A stretch of DNA of 64,000 bases from Verrucomicrobiales bacterium (GTDB lineage: Bacteria; Verrucomicrobiota; Verrucomicrobiia; Verrucomicrobiales; DEV007). The stretch lies in NCBI GenBank assembly GCA_029213195.1, contig JARGNI010000003.1:62001-126000 (forward strand). Reading direction: 5' to 3'. The stretch's first letter is position 1. Each line of letters opens with the position of its first letter. Below are positions 52,375-60,819 of this stretch, one piece after another. A program made the position numbers and the translations under genes. Under the pieces are notes generated by a model. That model worked only from the letters and a program-made list of their open reading frames with translations, ran no database searches and was not told where the DNA came from.

Positions 52375-53856
52375 ATGCAGCCTGACACTCTTCTCAACGA
52401 ACTCCGCAAGCGACAGCTCGAAGCGGATACTCGTCGGCAGTTCCTGAAGACCTGCACGACCGGCATGGGGAGCTTCTTCCTCGCCGATCATCTTGTCGGG
52501 GCCGCCGCCTCCACGCCGCAGCATTCAGACGGCGATCCGCTGGGCGCCCTGCAGCCTCATTTCAATCCCAAGGTGAAGCGGGTCATCTACCTCCACATGA
52601 TCGGTGCTCCCAGCCAGTTGGAGCTCTTCGATTACAAGCCGGAGCTGGAGAAGCTCGATGGCAAACCCTGTCCCCAGGAATTTCTCGAGGGCAAACGTTT
52701 CGCCTTCATCCAGGGGACCCCCAACATGATGGGGCCCCAGGCGAAATTCCGACAATACGGAGAGTCGGGCGCCTGGATCTCGGATCGACTTCCCCACCTC
52801 GCAAAGCACGCAGACGATCTCTGTTTCATCAAGACGATGAACACGGATCAGTTCAACCATGGTCCCGCCCAACTCATGGTCCACACCGGACACGCCCAGA
52901 TCGGGTATCCGTCGATCGGATCGTGGGTGACCTGGGGCATGGGATCGGAGAATGCCGACATGCCTGGGTTCATGGTGCTCTTGTCAGGGGGAAGACTCCC
53001 GCGAGTTGGCAAAGCACTCTGGAGTGCTGGTTTTCTCCCCTCCGTCTACCAGGGAATCCAGTGCCGTTCCGTCGGTGATCCCGTTCTCAATGTTTCCAAT
53101 CCTGCGGGAACCAATCGTGAGATCCGACGCACCGCGCTCGATGCCCTGAGCCGTCTCAACGAGAAGACCTACGACGAGTTTGGGGATCCCGAGACCCTGA
53201 CCCGGATTGCCCAGTATGAGATGGCCTATCGCATGCAGACCGCCGTACCCGAGGTGATGTCGATCGACGACGAGCCAGAGCGCATTCACGAGATGTATGG
53301 AACCCAACCAGGGAAAGAGAGCTTCGCCAACAACTGTCTCCTCGCCCGTCGTCTTGCCGAGCGCGGGGTCCGCTACATCCAGCTCTTCGACTGGGGGTGG
53401 GATTCCCACGGAGCCAGCAAGGGCGAGGCCCTCAACGGTGGCTTTCTCGACAAGTGCAAACAAGTCGACCGCCCCATCTCGGCTCTTCTCACGGACCTCA
53501 AGCAAAGAGGAATGCTTGAAGACACCCTCGTCGTCTGGAGTGGCGAATTTGGCCGCACCCCGATGCGGGAGAATCGCGGGGGCCAGGAGATGGCGTTGAA
53601 AGGTCGCGATCACAATCCAAGCGCCTTCACCCTCTGGATGGCCGGTGCCGGAGTCAAAGCCGGTACGACCTACGGGGAAACGGATCCCATCGGGTATGAC
53701 GCCGCAATCGACCCTGTGCGGGTCAACGATTTCCATGCGACCCTGCTCCACCTCCTCGGGTTCGACCACAAGCACCTCACTGTCCCCTTCCAGGGATTGC
53801 AGCAGAAGCTGACCGGGGTGAATCACGCATCGGTGGTGAAAGGAGTTTTGAGCTAG
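52375..53856 (+). CDS. DUF1501 family Tat-exported protein
   Basis: A 493-residue DUF1501 protein, partner of the preceding PSCyt1 protein. It carries a twin-arginine signal (ADTRRQFLKTCTTGMGSFFL), then YLHMIGAPSQLELFDYKP, MVHTGHAQIGYPSIGSWV, LARRLAERGVRYIQLFDWGW and WSGEFGRTPMRENRGGQEMA followed by GRDHNPSAFTLWMAGAGVK, matching the alkaline-phosphatase/sulfatase-like fold of the family. It is clearly homologous to the DUF1501 protein at 2502-3932 but from a different subgroup, as the internal lengths differ. ATG 52375 is four bases after the PSCyt1 stop. Confidence 0.9.
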   Translation: MQPDTLLNELRKRQLEADTRRQFLKTCTTGMGSFFLADHLVGAAASTPQHSDGDPLGALQPHFNPKVKRVIYLHMIGAPSQLELFDYKPELEKLDGKPCPQEFLEGKRFAFIQGTPNMMGPQAKFRQYGESGAWISDRLPHLAKHADDLCFIKTMNTDQFNHGPAQLMVHTGHAQIGYPSIGSWVTWGMGSENADMPGFMVLLSGGRLPRVGKALWSAGFLPSVYQGIQCRSVGDPVLNVSNPAGTNREIRRTALDALSRLNEKTYDEFGDPETLTRIAQYEMAYRMQTAVPEVMSIDDEPERIHEMYGTQPGKESFANNCLLARRLAERGVRYIQLFDWGWDSHGASKGEALNGGFLDKCKQVDRPISALLTDLKQRGMLEDTLVVWSGEFGRTPMRENRGGQEMALKGRDHNPSAFTLWMAGAGVKAGTTYGETDPIGYDAAIDPVRVNDFHATLLHLLGFDHKHLTVPFQGLQQKLTGVNHASVVKGVLS

Positions 53857-53866
53857 GACGGGTCAC

Positions 53867-53899
53867 AAAAAAAGCCCGACCGGAAACCGGACGGGCTTT
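53867..53899 (-). terminator. Intrinsic terminator of the Ni-SOD transcript
   Basis: An interrupted palindrome (GCCCG-A-CCGG and CCGG-A-CGGGC around AAA) is followed on the minus strand by seven Ts (53873-53867). It lies 27 bp past the Ni-SOD stop and is a convincing Rho-independent terminator in that direction. On the plus strand only three Ts follow, so it may act weakly for the DUF1501 gene. Confidence 0.85.
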
Positions 53900-53925
53900 G
53901 AGAAAGAAGATTCGACTTCTCGCGA

Positions 53926-54396
53926 TCAGTGGCTGTGAAAGTCGGGCTCTTTGCCTTCGTAAGCACGGTAGAGATCGAAGATGGCCGTTTTGAGGGCCTC
54001 GGCCACTTCAGCGGAAGGATCCTGTTTTGCTTTCATCGCAGCACGCATCACATTGTGAGCGGCAATGAGAGCCTTCTCGTAGTTGTCGGCATCGGGCTTG
54101 ATCCGCTGGGCCATGAAATACTGGGCCACGGACTCCATCACTTTCTTGCAGTGATCTTCCTTCGTCATGATCCAGCGAGCGGCCTGGTTGGCATTCAGCG
54201 GGGTATTTTCCTGGATCAACTCCGCCATCTGCACGTTTGCCTTGGCAATCGTGGTTTGCGCTTCGAGAAGCTTCTCGAACTCGAGTTGGTCCGCGAAGAT
54301 TCCACAGGGAACCTGGCAGTGGGCCGATGCGTTTTGAACAGTGAATGCGGAAAGAACCGCAACAGCGAGGGTGGAAAAGAGCAGTTTGGTTTTCAT
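53926..54396 (-). CDS. sodN: Exported nickel superoxide dismutase
   Basis: A 156-residue precursor. The signal peptide (MKTKLLFSTLAVAVLSAFTV, ending NASA) is followed at once by HCQVPCGIF, the nickel hook HCxxPCGx(Y). Signal peptidase cleavage after ASA would free His26 as residue 1 and Cys27 as residue 2, which the known active site requires as nickel ligands with Cys6. The mature protein (131 aa) is a helical bundle (FEKLLEAQTTIAKANVQMAE, ARWIMTKEDHCKKVMESVAQ), slightly longer than Streptomyces SodN, and ends in FHSH. Residue 9 is Phe instead of the usual Tyr. No sodX peptidase gene is adjacent. A terminator follows and a cytochrome c gene precedes it. Confidence 0.88.
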   Translation of the reverse strand: MKTKLLFSTLAVAVLSAFTVQNASAHCQVPCGIFADQLEFEKLLEAQTTIAKANVQMAELIQENTPLNANQAARWIMTKEDHCKKVMESVAQYFMAQRIKPDADNYEKALIAAHNVMRAAMKAKQDPSAEVAEALKTAIFDLYRAYEGKEPDFHSH

Positions 54397-54464
54397 AGAT
54401 GTTCGACGTTACGATAAGCGAGAGGATTCTGCCGACGAAAATCGGTCACGTTTTCGAGGAACCC

Positions 54465-54902
54465 CTACTCGTCTATATCGCTCAAGGCGACAGGACCCGT
54501 GACTCCTTCGAATTCTTTCCGCCAGGCAGCCGCTTGCTCGGCAGTCACGACATCATCGTGACCTCCCCACTGGTTCCTGACCCAGGTCATGACGGCAGCG
54601 AGACTGCGATCGTCGTAGATCTCCCCCATCCCGGCCATGGCTCCCGTGAAATCCTCGTCCTCTCTCAGCACCCCCTTGAGAATGATCAAAGCCAGCTCGC
54701 GCCCGTCTCCCTTGAGAATTTCGGAGTCTGCATACCCTGGCGCAACCCACTTGCCGTCACGCTCGATTCCCTTGCCATCCATCCCATGACACGCGGCACA
54801 GGACATGGCCTTCATCCGCCCCAAACGCATCGCCGTGGCTTTGGCCTGCTCGTCCGCGATAGCTTCCCAGGCAGGAGCGAGGACCAGGAGCGAAGTCACC
54901 AA
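54465..54902 (-). CDS. Small c-type cytochrome, 5' end possibly frameshifted
   Basis: A class I c-type cytochrome of about 145 residues with haem motif CAACHGMDGKG and a distal-Met candidate in AMAGMGEIYDD; the C-terminal helix is LAAVMTWVRNQWG. The frame opens only after a TGA at 54918-54920, leaving TTG 54902 or GTG 54899 as starts and a signal peptide (VTSLLVLAPAWEAIA) without the usual positive n-region. An ATG at 54928 in another frame reads MKVDRYTLL, which would complete a normal signal peptide after a one-base shift near 54903. It is upstream of the Ni-SOD gene on the same strand with a 68-bp gap. It probably carries electrons in the periplasm. Confidence 0.8.
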   Translation of the reverse strand: MVTSLLVLAPAWEAIADEQAKATAMRLGRMKAMSCAACHGMDGKGIERDGKWVAPGYADSEILKGDGRELALIILKGVLREDEDFTGAMAGMGEIYDDRSLAAVMTWVRNQWGGHDDVVTAEQAAAWRKEFEGVTGPVALSDIDE

Positions 54903-55127
54903 AGGAGAGTATATCGATCAACTTTCATGGATTTGGAAAAAACTTTGAAAAACGAACGTCAGGTACTCCAAATCGGATTCCTGAAAAGAGCAGATTTCCA
55001 GTTTTCTCAACTGGGCTGTCTTTCCATTCTCGGAGAACTCCATCGAGCCGCAACCTCCATAGGGCGGAAACGCTTTGGCCCGATCCCGTCCTCGACTGCC
55101 TCGATCCCACTCGGTAGCCTCCCGATC

Positions 55128-56612
55128 ATGAATCGAGTTTCCGTTTTCGTCGTCGCCCTGGTCACCTTCGCAGCGAGTGCAATTCCTTCCTTCGCGGAAA
55201 AGCCCAACATCATTCTCATCATGGCGGACGATCTCGGTTGGGCGGATATCGGCCCCTATGGGAACGATTTCATCGAAACTCCTCATCTCGATCAGTTGGC
55301 CGAAGAGGGAATCAAGTTCACGGATTTCTATGCTGCCGGGGCGGTGTGTTCTCCGACGCGCTGTGCAGTGCAGTCTGGGCAGAACCAGGCGAGAATCGGG
55401 ATCACAGCCCACATCCCGGGGCACTGGCGCCCCTTCGAGCGCGTTCAGACGCCTCTCACGACCATGGCGCTCCCTTTGGAGACCGTGACGATCGCCGAAA
55501 CCCTGAAGTCCGTCGGCTACACAACCGGTTATGTCGGGAAGTGGCATCTCGGCTGGGATCCCGCCTTCCAACCGGAACACCAGGGGTATGACTGGACCGC
55601 GGTCGTTGGAGGCCCCTTCCTTCCCGGCCGATTTCGCGTCCAACATGGAAACGCCGGGATCCAGCCCGAGGCCGATCAGTTTCGGACCGACTTTGAAGCG
55701 CAGTTGGCCGAAACCTTTGTGAAAGAAAAAGGCGGAGAACCCTTCTTTCTCATGGTCTCTCCCTATGCGGTCCACATCCCCCTCGCCTCTCGCTCCGACC
55801 TGGTCGAGAAATACCAGAAGAAGGCCACCGAGATGGGGCGTGAGCTTCCCCATCCCGTCTACGCCGCCATGACCGAAGAACTCGACGACCTGGTTGGTCG
55901 CGTGGTCGAGGCAGTCGACGAGGCAGGAATCACCGAGAAAACGATGATCGTCTTCACCTCCGACAATGGCGGACTCTATCGCCGCTACGACTACAACCCG
56001 GAAGCCGATGACGATGTCACAAGCAATGCTCCCCTGCGAGGCGAAAAAGGGCAACTCTACGAGGGAGGGATCCGCGTCCCCCTGATTGTAAAATATCCGG
56101 CCATGATCCCCGCAGGATCCGAGTCCTCGGCCATCACGATCAGCTACGATTTCTATCCCACCTTTGCAGCACTGGGTGACGCCAGCTTACCCGCGAATCA
56201 GCCTATCGATGGAGAAAGCCTCGTCCCGATTTTGAAGAAACCAGATGCCACCCTCTCTCGGAAAGCGATTCACTTCCACTACCCCCACTATCACCATCAT
56301 CGCCCGGCCGCGGCGATCCGGGAAGGCGACTGGAAATTGCTGCAGTATCTCGACAACACCAACGAAGTCGAACTCTACCACCTCGCAAATGACCTCGGGG
56401 AGACCCAGGACCTTTCCGGGGAGAAAGCGGGTCGCGTCGCGGATCTGAAGAAGAAGCTTCAAAGATGGCACACCGAGGTCATCGCGAGAATGCCCATTCC
56501 CAACCCCCATTTCGACGAATCCCGGGCCGGTGAATGGTGGAGCTTGCGGAATGGCAAACCCGTCGACAGTGCGGCTCGAAAGCGTTTTCCGCCTACCGAA
56601 AAAGACCTTTGA
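55128..56612 (+). CDS. Exported arylsulfatase family protein
   Basis: A 494-residue type I sulfatase. After the signal peptide (VFVVALVTFAASAIPSFA) the metal-site NIILIMADDLGWADIG opens the domain, followed by the formylglycine motif CSPTRCAVQSGQ (Cys converted to formylglycine in CxPxR) and the family GYVGKWHLGW. IVFTSDNGGLYRRYDYNPEA provides the second metal half-site, and LRGEKGQLYEGGIRVPLIVK is typical. A PHYHHHRP stretch is unusual. It needs a formylglycine-generating enzyme, encoded elsewhere. Marine PVC bacteria use such enzymes on sulfated polysaccharides; its own substrate is not predictable. It is divergent from cytochrome c across about 225 bp. Confidence 0.93.
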   Translation: MNRVSVFVVALVTFAASAIPSFAEKPNIILIMADDLGWADIGPYGNDFIETPHLDQLAEEGIKFTDFYAAGAVCSPTRCAVQSGQNQARIGITAHIPGHWRPFERVQTPLTTMALPLETVTIAETLKSVGYTTGYVGKWHLGWDPAFQPEHQGYDWTAVVGGPFLPGRFRVQHGNAGIQPEADQFRTDFEAQLAETFVKEKGGEPFFLMVSPYAVHIPLASRSDLVEKYQKKATEMGRELPHPVYAAMTEELDDLVGRVVEAVDEAGITEKTMIVFTSDNGGLYRRYDYNPEADDDVTSNAPLRGEKGQLYEGGIRVPLIVKYPAMIPAGSESSAITISYDFYPTFAALGDASLPANQPIDGESLVPILKKPDATLSRKAIHFHYPHYHHHRPAAAIREGDWKLLQYLDNTNEVELYHLANDLGETQDLSGEKAGRVADLKKKLQRWHTEVIARMPIPNPHFDESRAGEWWSLRNGKPVDSAARKRFPPTEKDL

Positions 56613-56687
56613 TTCCCGAGGGTCTGACCCAGAACGAGCCCGCTTCAAGCCAGCGCATAGGGCTGGAAAAAGAACGTATCGCGACGC

Positions 56688-56728
56688 AACAGGGTTGGAC
56701 CGGTGATCGAACCCTGTTAGGTTCGATC
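56688..56728 (+). promoter_or_regulatory. Two mutually exclusive hairpins before NdpA-like gene
   Basis: AACAGGGTT (56688-56696) can pair with AACCCTGTT (56710-56718). Alternatively GATCGAACC (56705-56713) pairs with GGTTCGATC (56720-56728). Both stems are nine perfect base pairs and share bases 56710-56713, so they cannot form together. The second hairpin is followed by TTCTT and ends 14 bp before the ATG. The layout resembles an attenuator or start-site switch, but no ligand or leader peptide is evident. Confidence 0.45.
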
Positions 56729-56742
56729 TTCTTCCCCCACCC

Positions 56743-57798
56743 ATGTCCTTCACTCCGAATTTTCGCAAAGCCAAGCTGACCGCGATGTCCCTCGCCAAGG
56801 TCGGCAACCCGGTCAAGAACGAACCGCTCCAGACCTCGCAGACCCTCTGCCATTTCCAGGATGAGGAGGCGGAACTGCTGACTCACTGTTTCCTGAAGTC
56901 CTTCCGTTCGCTGGAGCTGCATCACCTCGATCACCACACCTCGGTGGAGAGCAATGAGCTCTTCGCCTATACCGCCGCCATCTTCGACGACAACGAATGC
57001 CTGCTCGAAAAAGGGGGGCAAATCGCGCGTCATCTCTACTCCCAGTCGAAACACCCCAATATCAAGTCGGGAGATCTCTGTGTCGCGCTGATCCAGGATA
57101 TCGGAATCGGAGGAGAGCCGACCCAGGCGATCAGCATCGTGAAATCGGAAAGCAAGGTGCCCTTTCTCCAGATCTCTGAGAAAGACGGAGATCTGGTCCT
57201 GACCACGGAACAGGGTATCTACCCCGACAAGATCGACAAAGGGTGTCTCATTCTGAATCACGGAAGAGCGGATGGGTTCTCCGTCTATCTCTTCGACAAG
57301 AGCGGAGGGAATACCCAGTTCTGGGTGCGTGAGTTTGTCGGGGCAAAACCGGTCAAGGATGATGATTTCCTGACCCGACGGTATTCGGAGCTCTGTGTCG
57401 AGTTTGCAGAGAAAGGCCTCCCCGAGGAAACCGCTTCCGAAGATCGCATGCAGGTCGCGAGTCGAGCCATGACCTATCTCAACGAGAACGACACCTTCGA
57501 ACTCGAAGAATTCGTATCGACCGCTCTCGAAGAACCCGAGCGGATCGAGCAATTCAAGAGCTTCAAGAACGACTTCGAAGAAGAACGAGGGGAAGAACTG
57601 GACGAGTCCTTCACCGTCTCGAAGAAAGAAGCGGAAAAAGCGGAGAATCGCCTCAAGAGTCGCATGAAACTGGATGTGGGAGTGACCATGCAGTTTTCGG
57701 CAGGCTTCATCCACGAGGCGGAGAGATTCCTCGAACGTGGTGTCGACGAGGAAAAGGGCATGCAGTTTGTGAAGATCTATTTTCACAAAGAAACCTGA
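56743..57798 (+). CDS. Nucleoid-associated protein, NdpA/YejK-like
   Basis: A 351-residue cytoplasmic protein resembling the 37-kDa nucleoid-associated NdpA family (PF04245 type). Supporting features are the family-like central stretch LCVALIQDIGIGGEPTQAIS, then IVKSESKVPFLQIS, the conserved DKGCLILNHGRADGFSVYLF core, and a C-terminal acidic helical region (ELEEFVSTALEEPERIEQFK). In E. coli YejK binds nucleoid DNA and topoisomerase IV. The match is by pattern recognition only. It is preceded by two alternative hairpins and stands between exported-protein genes, without an obvious operon partner. Confidence 0.65.
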   Translation: MSFTPNFRKAKLTAMSLAKVGNPVKNEPLQTSQTLCHFQDEEAELLTHCFLKSFRSLELHHLDHHTSVESNELFAYTAAIFDDNECLLEKGGQIARHLYSQSKHPNIKSGDLCVALIQDIGIGGEPTQAISIVKSESKVPFLQISEKDGDLVLTTEQGIYPDKIDKGCLILNHGRADGFSVYLFDKSGGNTQFWVREFVGAKPVKDDDFLTRRYSELCVEFAEKGLPEETASEDRMQVASRAMTYLNENDTFELEEFVSTALEEPERIEQFKSFKNDFEEERGEELDESFTVSKKEAEKAENRLKSRMKLDVGVTMQFSAGFIHEAERFLERGVDEEKGMQFVKIYFHKET

Positions 57799-57885
57799 TT
57801 GTCACCCGGCTCACTGAGATAGTCGAAACTCTGTGATTGTGCTACGACTGCCCATCCGCTACACTGAAAGCACTGTGGAGACCTC

Positions 57886-58452
57886 ATGATCCTGAAAAAA
57901 ATTACCGTGCGCGCCCGAGTCGTGCTCACGACTCTTGCCCTCGGTTTGGCGCTCCTGACCTCGTCCTGTGGTCTCATCGGAGCGACCGTTTCGACCGCCG
58001 TCGCCCTCGCTCCTCTCAAGCTCCTCTTTGCCTGTCTCCCCGAAGGAACCGAGATCGATCTCCCCGGAAGAGAAACCCAGCCGATCGAGGACCTGCGGTC
58101 GGGTGACGTGGTCATGGGATATGGTGGAAAGCCTGTCAAGATCACCCAGATCCACGGATACCTCGAGGATCCCGAAGAAACGGACTTCTACGAAATCACT
58201 TTCTCGAACGGAGCGTCCGTCGACCTCTGCGGGATGCATCGCATCGAGGACATCCGGGCACAGGATCTCAAAGTCGGATCCACTCTCCCGAGCGGACTTT
58301 CCGTGGTCGCGATGCAGACCTATCGAGGAGTCGAGCGTTCCTACGACATCCTCACCGAGGACAAAGGCTACCAGGTCGGTGGTGTTTCCGTAAACAGCAT
58401 GATCGAAGAGATGTATCGTACCGGTCGCCAGAACGACTTGCCCGGCGAATAG
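57886..58452 (+). CDS. Lipoprotein consisting of a compact Hint (intein-like) domain
   Basis: A 188-residue protein: signal with lipobox-like LLTSSC (Cys28), a second hydrophobic patch (ATVSTAVALAPLKLLFA), then a Hint domain from Cys50. Block A is CLPEGTEIDLPGRETQPIED with LRSGDVVMGY (Cys50 as nucleophile). Block B is NGASVDLCGMHRIED with His118 in place of the TxxH His. Block G is YDILTEDKGYQVGGVSVNS, ending Asn170-Ser171 like an intein splice junction but with Val instead of the penultimate His. There is no endonuclease and only 18 residues follow. Known Hint domains self-cleave or splice; here the product would be released from the membrane anchor. GGAG lies six bases before the ATG. Confidence 0.72.
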   Translation: MILKKITVRARVVLTTLALGLALLTSSCGLIGATVSTAVALAPLKLLFACLPEGTEIDLPGRETQPIEDLRSGDVVMGYGGKPVKITQIHGYLEDPEETDFYEITFSNGASVDLCGMHRIEDIRAQDLKVGSTLPSGLSVVAMQTYRGVERSYDILTEDKGYQVGGVSVNSMIEEMYRTGRQNDLPGE

Positions 58453-58528
58453 TCGGTGCCCCCGCCGAATCGGCATTGCGTGGAGACTTGACCGTTTCCC
58501 TCTTCTCCTGTTCACTCGGTGGCATCGC

Positions 58529-60694
58529 ATGAAGGGCCACTCCTCCACACTCGCCATCTCGCGTCCTCTTCCGGGTCGACTTTTCCGAGCGCTTCCCGCG
58601 GTCTCCCGATTTCGGCCCTGGACCTTTGCTCTCCTTGTCCTTCTCGCCATCGGAATTCCCTCTCGGCCCAGCGCCCAGATCAAGGTGGAAATCCAGACAG
58701 CCCAGAAGGAAATCGAGTCCAAGAAAGAGGCTGAAAATGCGGAGCCCGAGGACTCTCCCGAAGTCATCGAAGAAAGGAAACAGGAGCTGTTTCGCCGATC
58801 CTCGGAAGCGTACCTGAAGCGAAGTGGTCATCTCGATTACCTCGAAGCCACGGCTGAGGAATTGAAGAAGTCGATTCGTCTCGGTGAGATCCGGGGCGCC
58901 GAAGTCGACAAACTGGTCGAAGCCACTTTCGAGGAACTCATCGGGCTGGGGGTTCCCGCCATCGCCGAGCAATTTTCCAAATACAGCGACTCCTATCGCG
59001 AAGGCCGCCTCGCCAGCGAGCGCGCCGCGCTTCGCAACATCTCGGTCTCTTCCATGCCGGACCTTCCCGATCCCTGCGAAACGAAAACCTGGACCGAAGG
59101 CATCGCAAAGTTGCTGGATCGACAGGAAGCGAAGACCTGGAAAGGAAAGCTCACCCAGCAGCGGAAGAAAGAGCGCAAAGAGGATATCGAAAATCTCGAA
59201 GAGATCCTGGATTTCCGCCAGGAGCGCGATGAGAAATTCCTCAAGAACTGGATCGATCAGAGGGTCGTCCGCATCATCGCCGACCTTTCTCTTTCCGAGG
59301 AAAAGGAAGAGACCATCCGGACCACGGGAAAATCGTTCCTGGAGGACAGCCTCAAGTCGATCGCGGCAAGTTCTCTCGAGCAGATCAAGGAAGCCGCTCC
59401 CCTCGAACGGAAGCGCATCCTGAAAATGGCTCCGAGCCGATCCCCCATCCACGTTCGACCCGAGGAGGAGAGCCAGAAGCTCTGGGAGACCGCGATCTCA
59501 AAACATCTCACAAAAGACCAACTTGAGCGTCTTGCTGCGCAGAAGGAGAAGCGACTCGAACGCAATGTCGAAGCGGTGACCCTTCTCGCCTATCACTCCC
59601 TCGACCGATACCTCCGCTTCAGCGTGGAACAGGAATCCGAAATCCTGCCCATCATCCGAGAAAGAGTCCAGACCCGGGCGGAGCAGTATCCTCGCCCCCA
59701 CCTTCCGCCCCTGACCATGTCGAGCCTGATCGCCGAAGTCCGTCGCGAGGAGTTTCTCGAGAAGCTCGGAGAAGTCCTCGCCCCGGAGCAAAAGGAGCAC
59801 CTCTCCCTCCTCGTCAACAGCTTCACCAACTTCTCCACCGTTCTCGATTTGAGCGAAGCGAACGCGGAAGACCAGGACGAAAAGTTCCCCGAATCGGTCG
59901 CGACACAGCGTTTCGTCGGTCTCTACATGAAGGAACGGCTCGATTGGGAGAGAAAGCGCCGCATGATTCCCCTGCTCTCGCGGATCGATGAACTCCACCG
60001 CGAGTTTGGCCTCGACGAATCCGACGACTGGAAACTCCGGATCGCCGCGAAGGGTGCCGTAACCCGTGAGATCGCTCCTCTCGACGAGAGTCTTCCCAGG
60101 TCGGTAGAAAGTCAGATCGAGCGGGCTATCAAGGCCGGGAACGAAGAACAACGCTTGCAGATTCACATGAATCTTCCATCCAACCACCTCAGGGCAGAAA
60201 AAACCTCCCTCTGGAAGGACACGGTTTTCGCGGTTCTCGCTTCCGAGGAAAAAACCGAGTTCGAGGAGATGCAGAAACTCCGGCTCGAATCGGAAATAGC
60301 GGCTGTCGTCGAGATGGCGCTCTCCGAGATCGATTCCATCCTCTTTCTCAGTGATCGGCAGCGAAAGAAACTCCGCCCACTCTTCGAGAAGGGGCTCCGT
60401 GAATACCTGCCCTACTTCAAGCGCTCACAGATCTTCTCCCGCAACTGGTTCGAATTCTTTTCCGGAGGAGTCATGGTCGCCCTCAAGACCATTCCCGAGG
60501 AAGAGCGGGACTTTATTTTCACGGTCGATCAAATGGAGATCTGGGACTCCCAATACGAAAGACGCGTGCAAAGTTCCTGGAACCGTGTCGTTCAGATCCG
60601 GGAAGAAGAGGAGAAGGCAAAGGCGGACCCACAGCCCGAAAACCTCGAGGAGGGAGTCCAACTTCAACTTCGTGGCGCGCTGCCCCAATTCTAG
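58529..60694 (+). CDS. Secreted helical repeat protein of unknown function
   Basis: A 721-residue exported protein (signal WTFALLVLLAIGIPSRPSAQ, about 31-50). The mature protein is almost wholly charged alpha helix. A unit of about 60-70 residues recurs: a Trp-led helix, then KHLTKDQLERLAAQKEKRLE, then a helix pair ending in a (L/F)S-x2-Q/E-x3-(I/L) motif. Examples are LSLSEEKEETIR, LRFSVEQESEILPIIRERV and LFLSDRQRKKLRPLFEKGL. These resemble the LTxxQ helices of CpxP/Spy-like periplasmic proteins repeated in one chain; this is inference. It follows the Hint lipoprotein on the same strand with a 76-bp gap. Confidence 0.6.
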   Translation: MKGHSSTLAISRPLPGRLFRALPAVSRFRPWTFALLVLLAIGIPSRPSAQIKVEIQTAQKEIESKKEAENAEPEDSPEVIEERKQELFRRSSEAYLKRSGHLDYLEATAEELKKSIRLGEIRGAEVDKLVEATFEELIGLGVPAIAEQFSKYSDSYREGRLASERAALRNISVSSMPDLPDPCETKTWTEGIAKLLDRQEAKTWKGKLTQQRKKERKEDIENLEEILDFRQERDEKFLKNWIDQRVVRIIADLSLSEEKEETIRTTGKSFLEDSLKSIAASSLEQIKEAAPLERKRILKMAPSRSPIHVRPEEESQKLWETAISKHLTKDQLERLAAQKEKRLERNVEAVTLLAYHSLDRYLRFSVEQESEILPIIRERVQTRAEQYPRPHLPPLTMSSLIAEVRREEFLEKLGEVLAPEQKEHLSLLVNSFTNFSTVLDLSEANAEDQDEKFPESVATQRFVGLYMKERLDWERKRRMIPLLSRIDELHREFGLDESDDWKLRIAAKGAVTREIAPLDESLPRSVESQIERAIKAGNEEQRLQIHMNLPSNHLRAEKTSLWKDTVFAVLASEEKTEFEEMQKLRLESEIAAVVEMALSEIDSILFLSDRQRKKLRPLFEKGLREYLPYFKRSQIFSRNWFEFFSGGVMVALKTIPEEERDFIFTVDQMEIWDSQYERRVQSSWNRVVQIREEEEKAKADPQPENLEEGVQLQLRGALPQF

Positions 60695-60819
60695 GGATTG
60701 CTCAGCAGTTCGCGAAACGCCGAGTCGAGATCCTTCGGAGCTGGGTAGGAACGAGGAAAAGTTCCCTCTTTTCATCCGTTCCTCGCGAAAATCCCGATTG
60801 AACCGAGACGAGAGCCATT

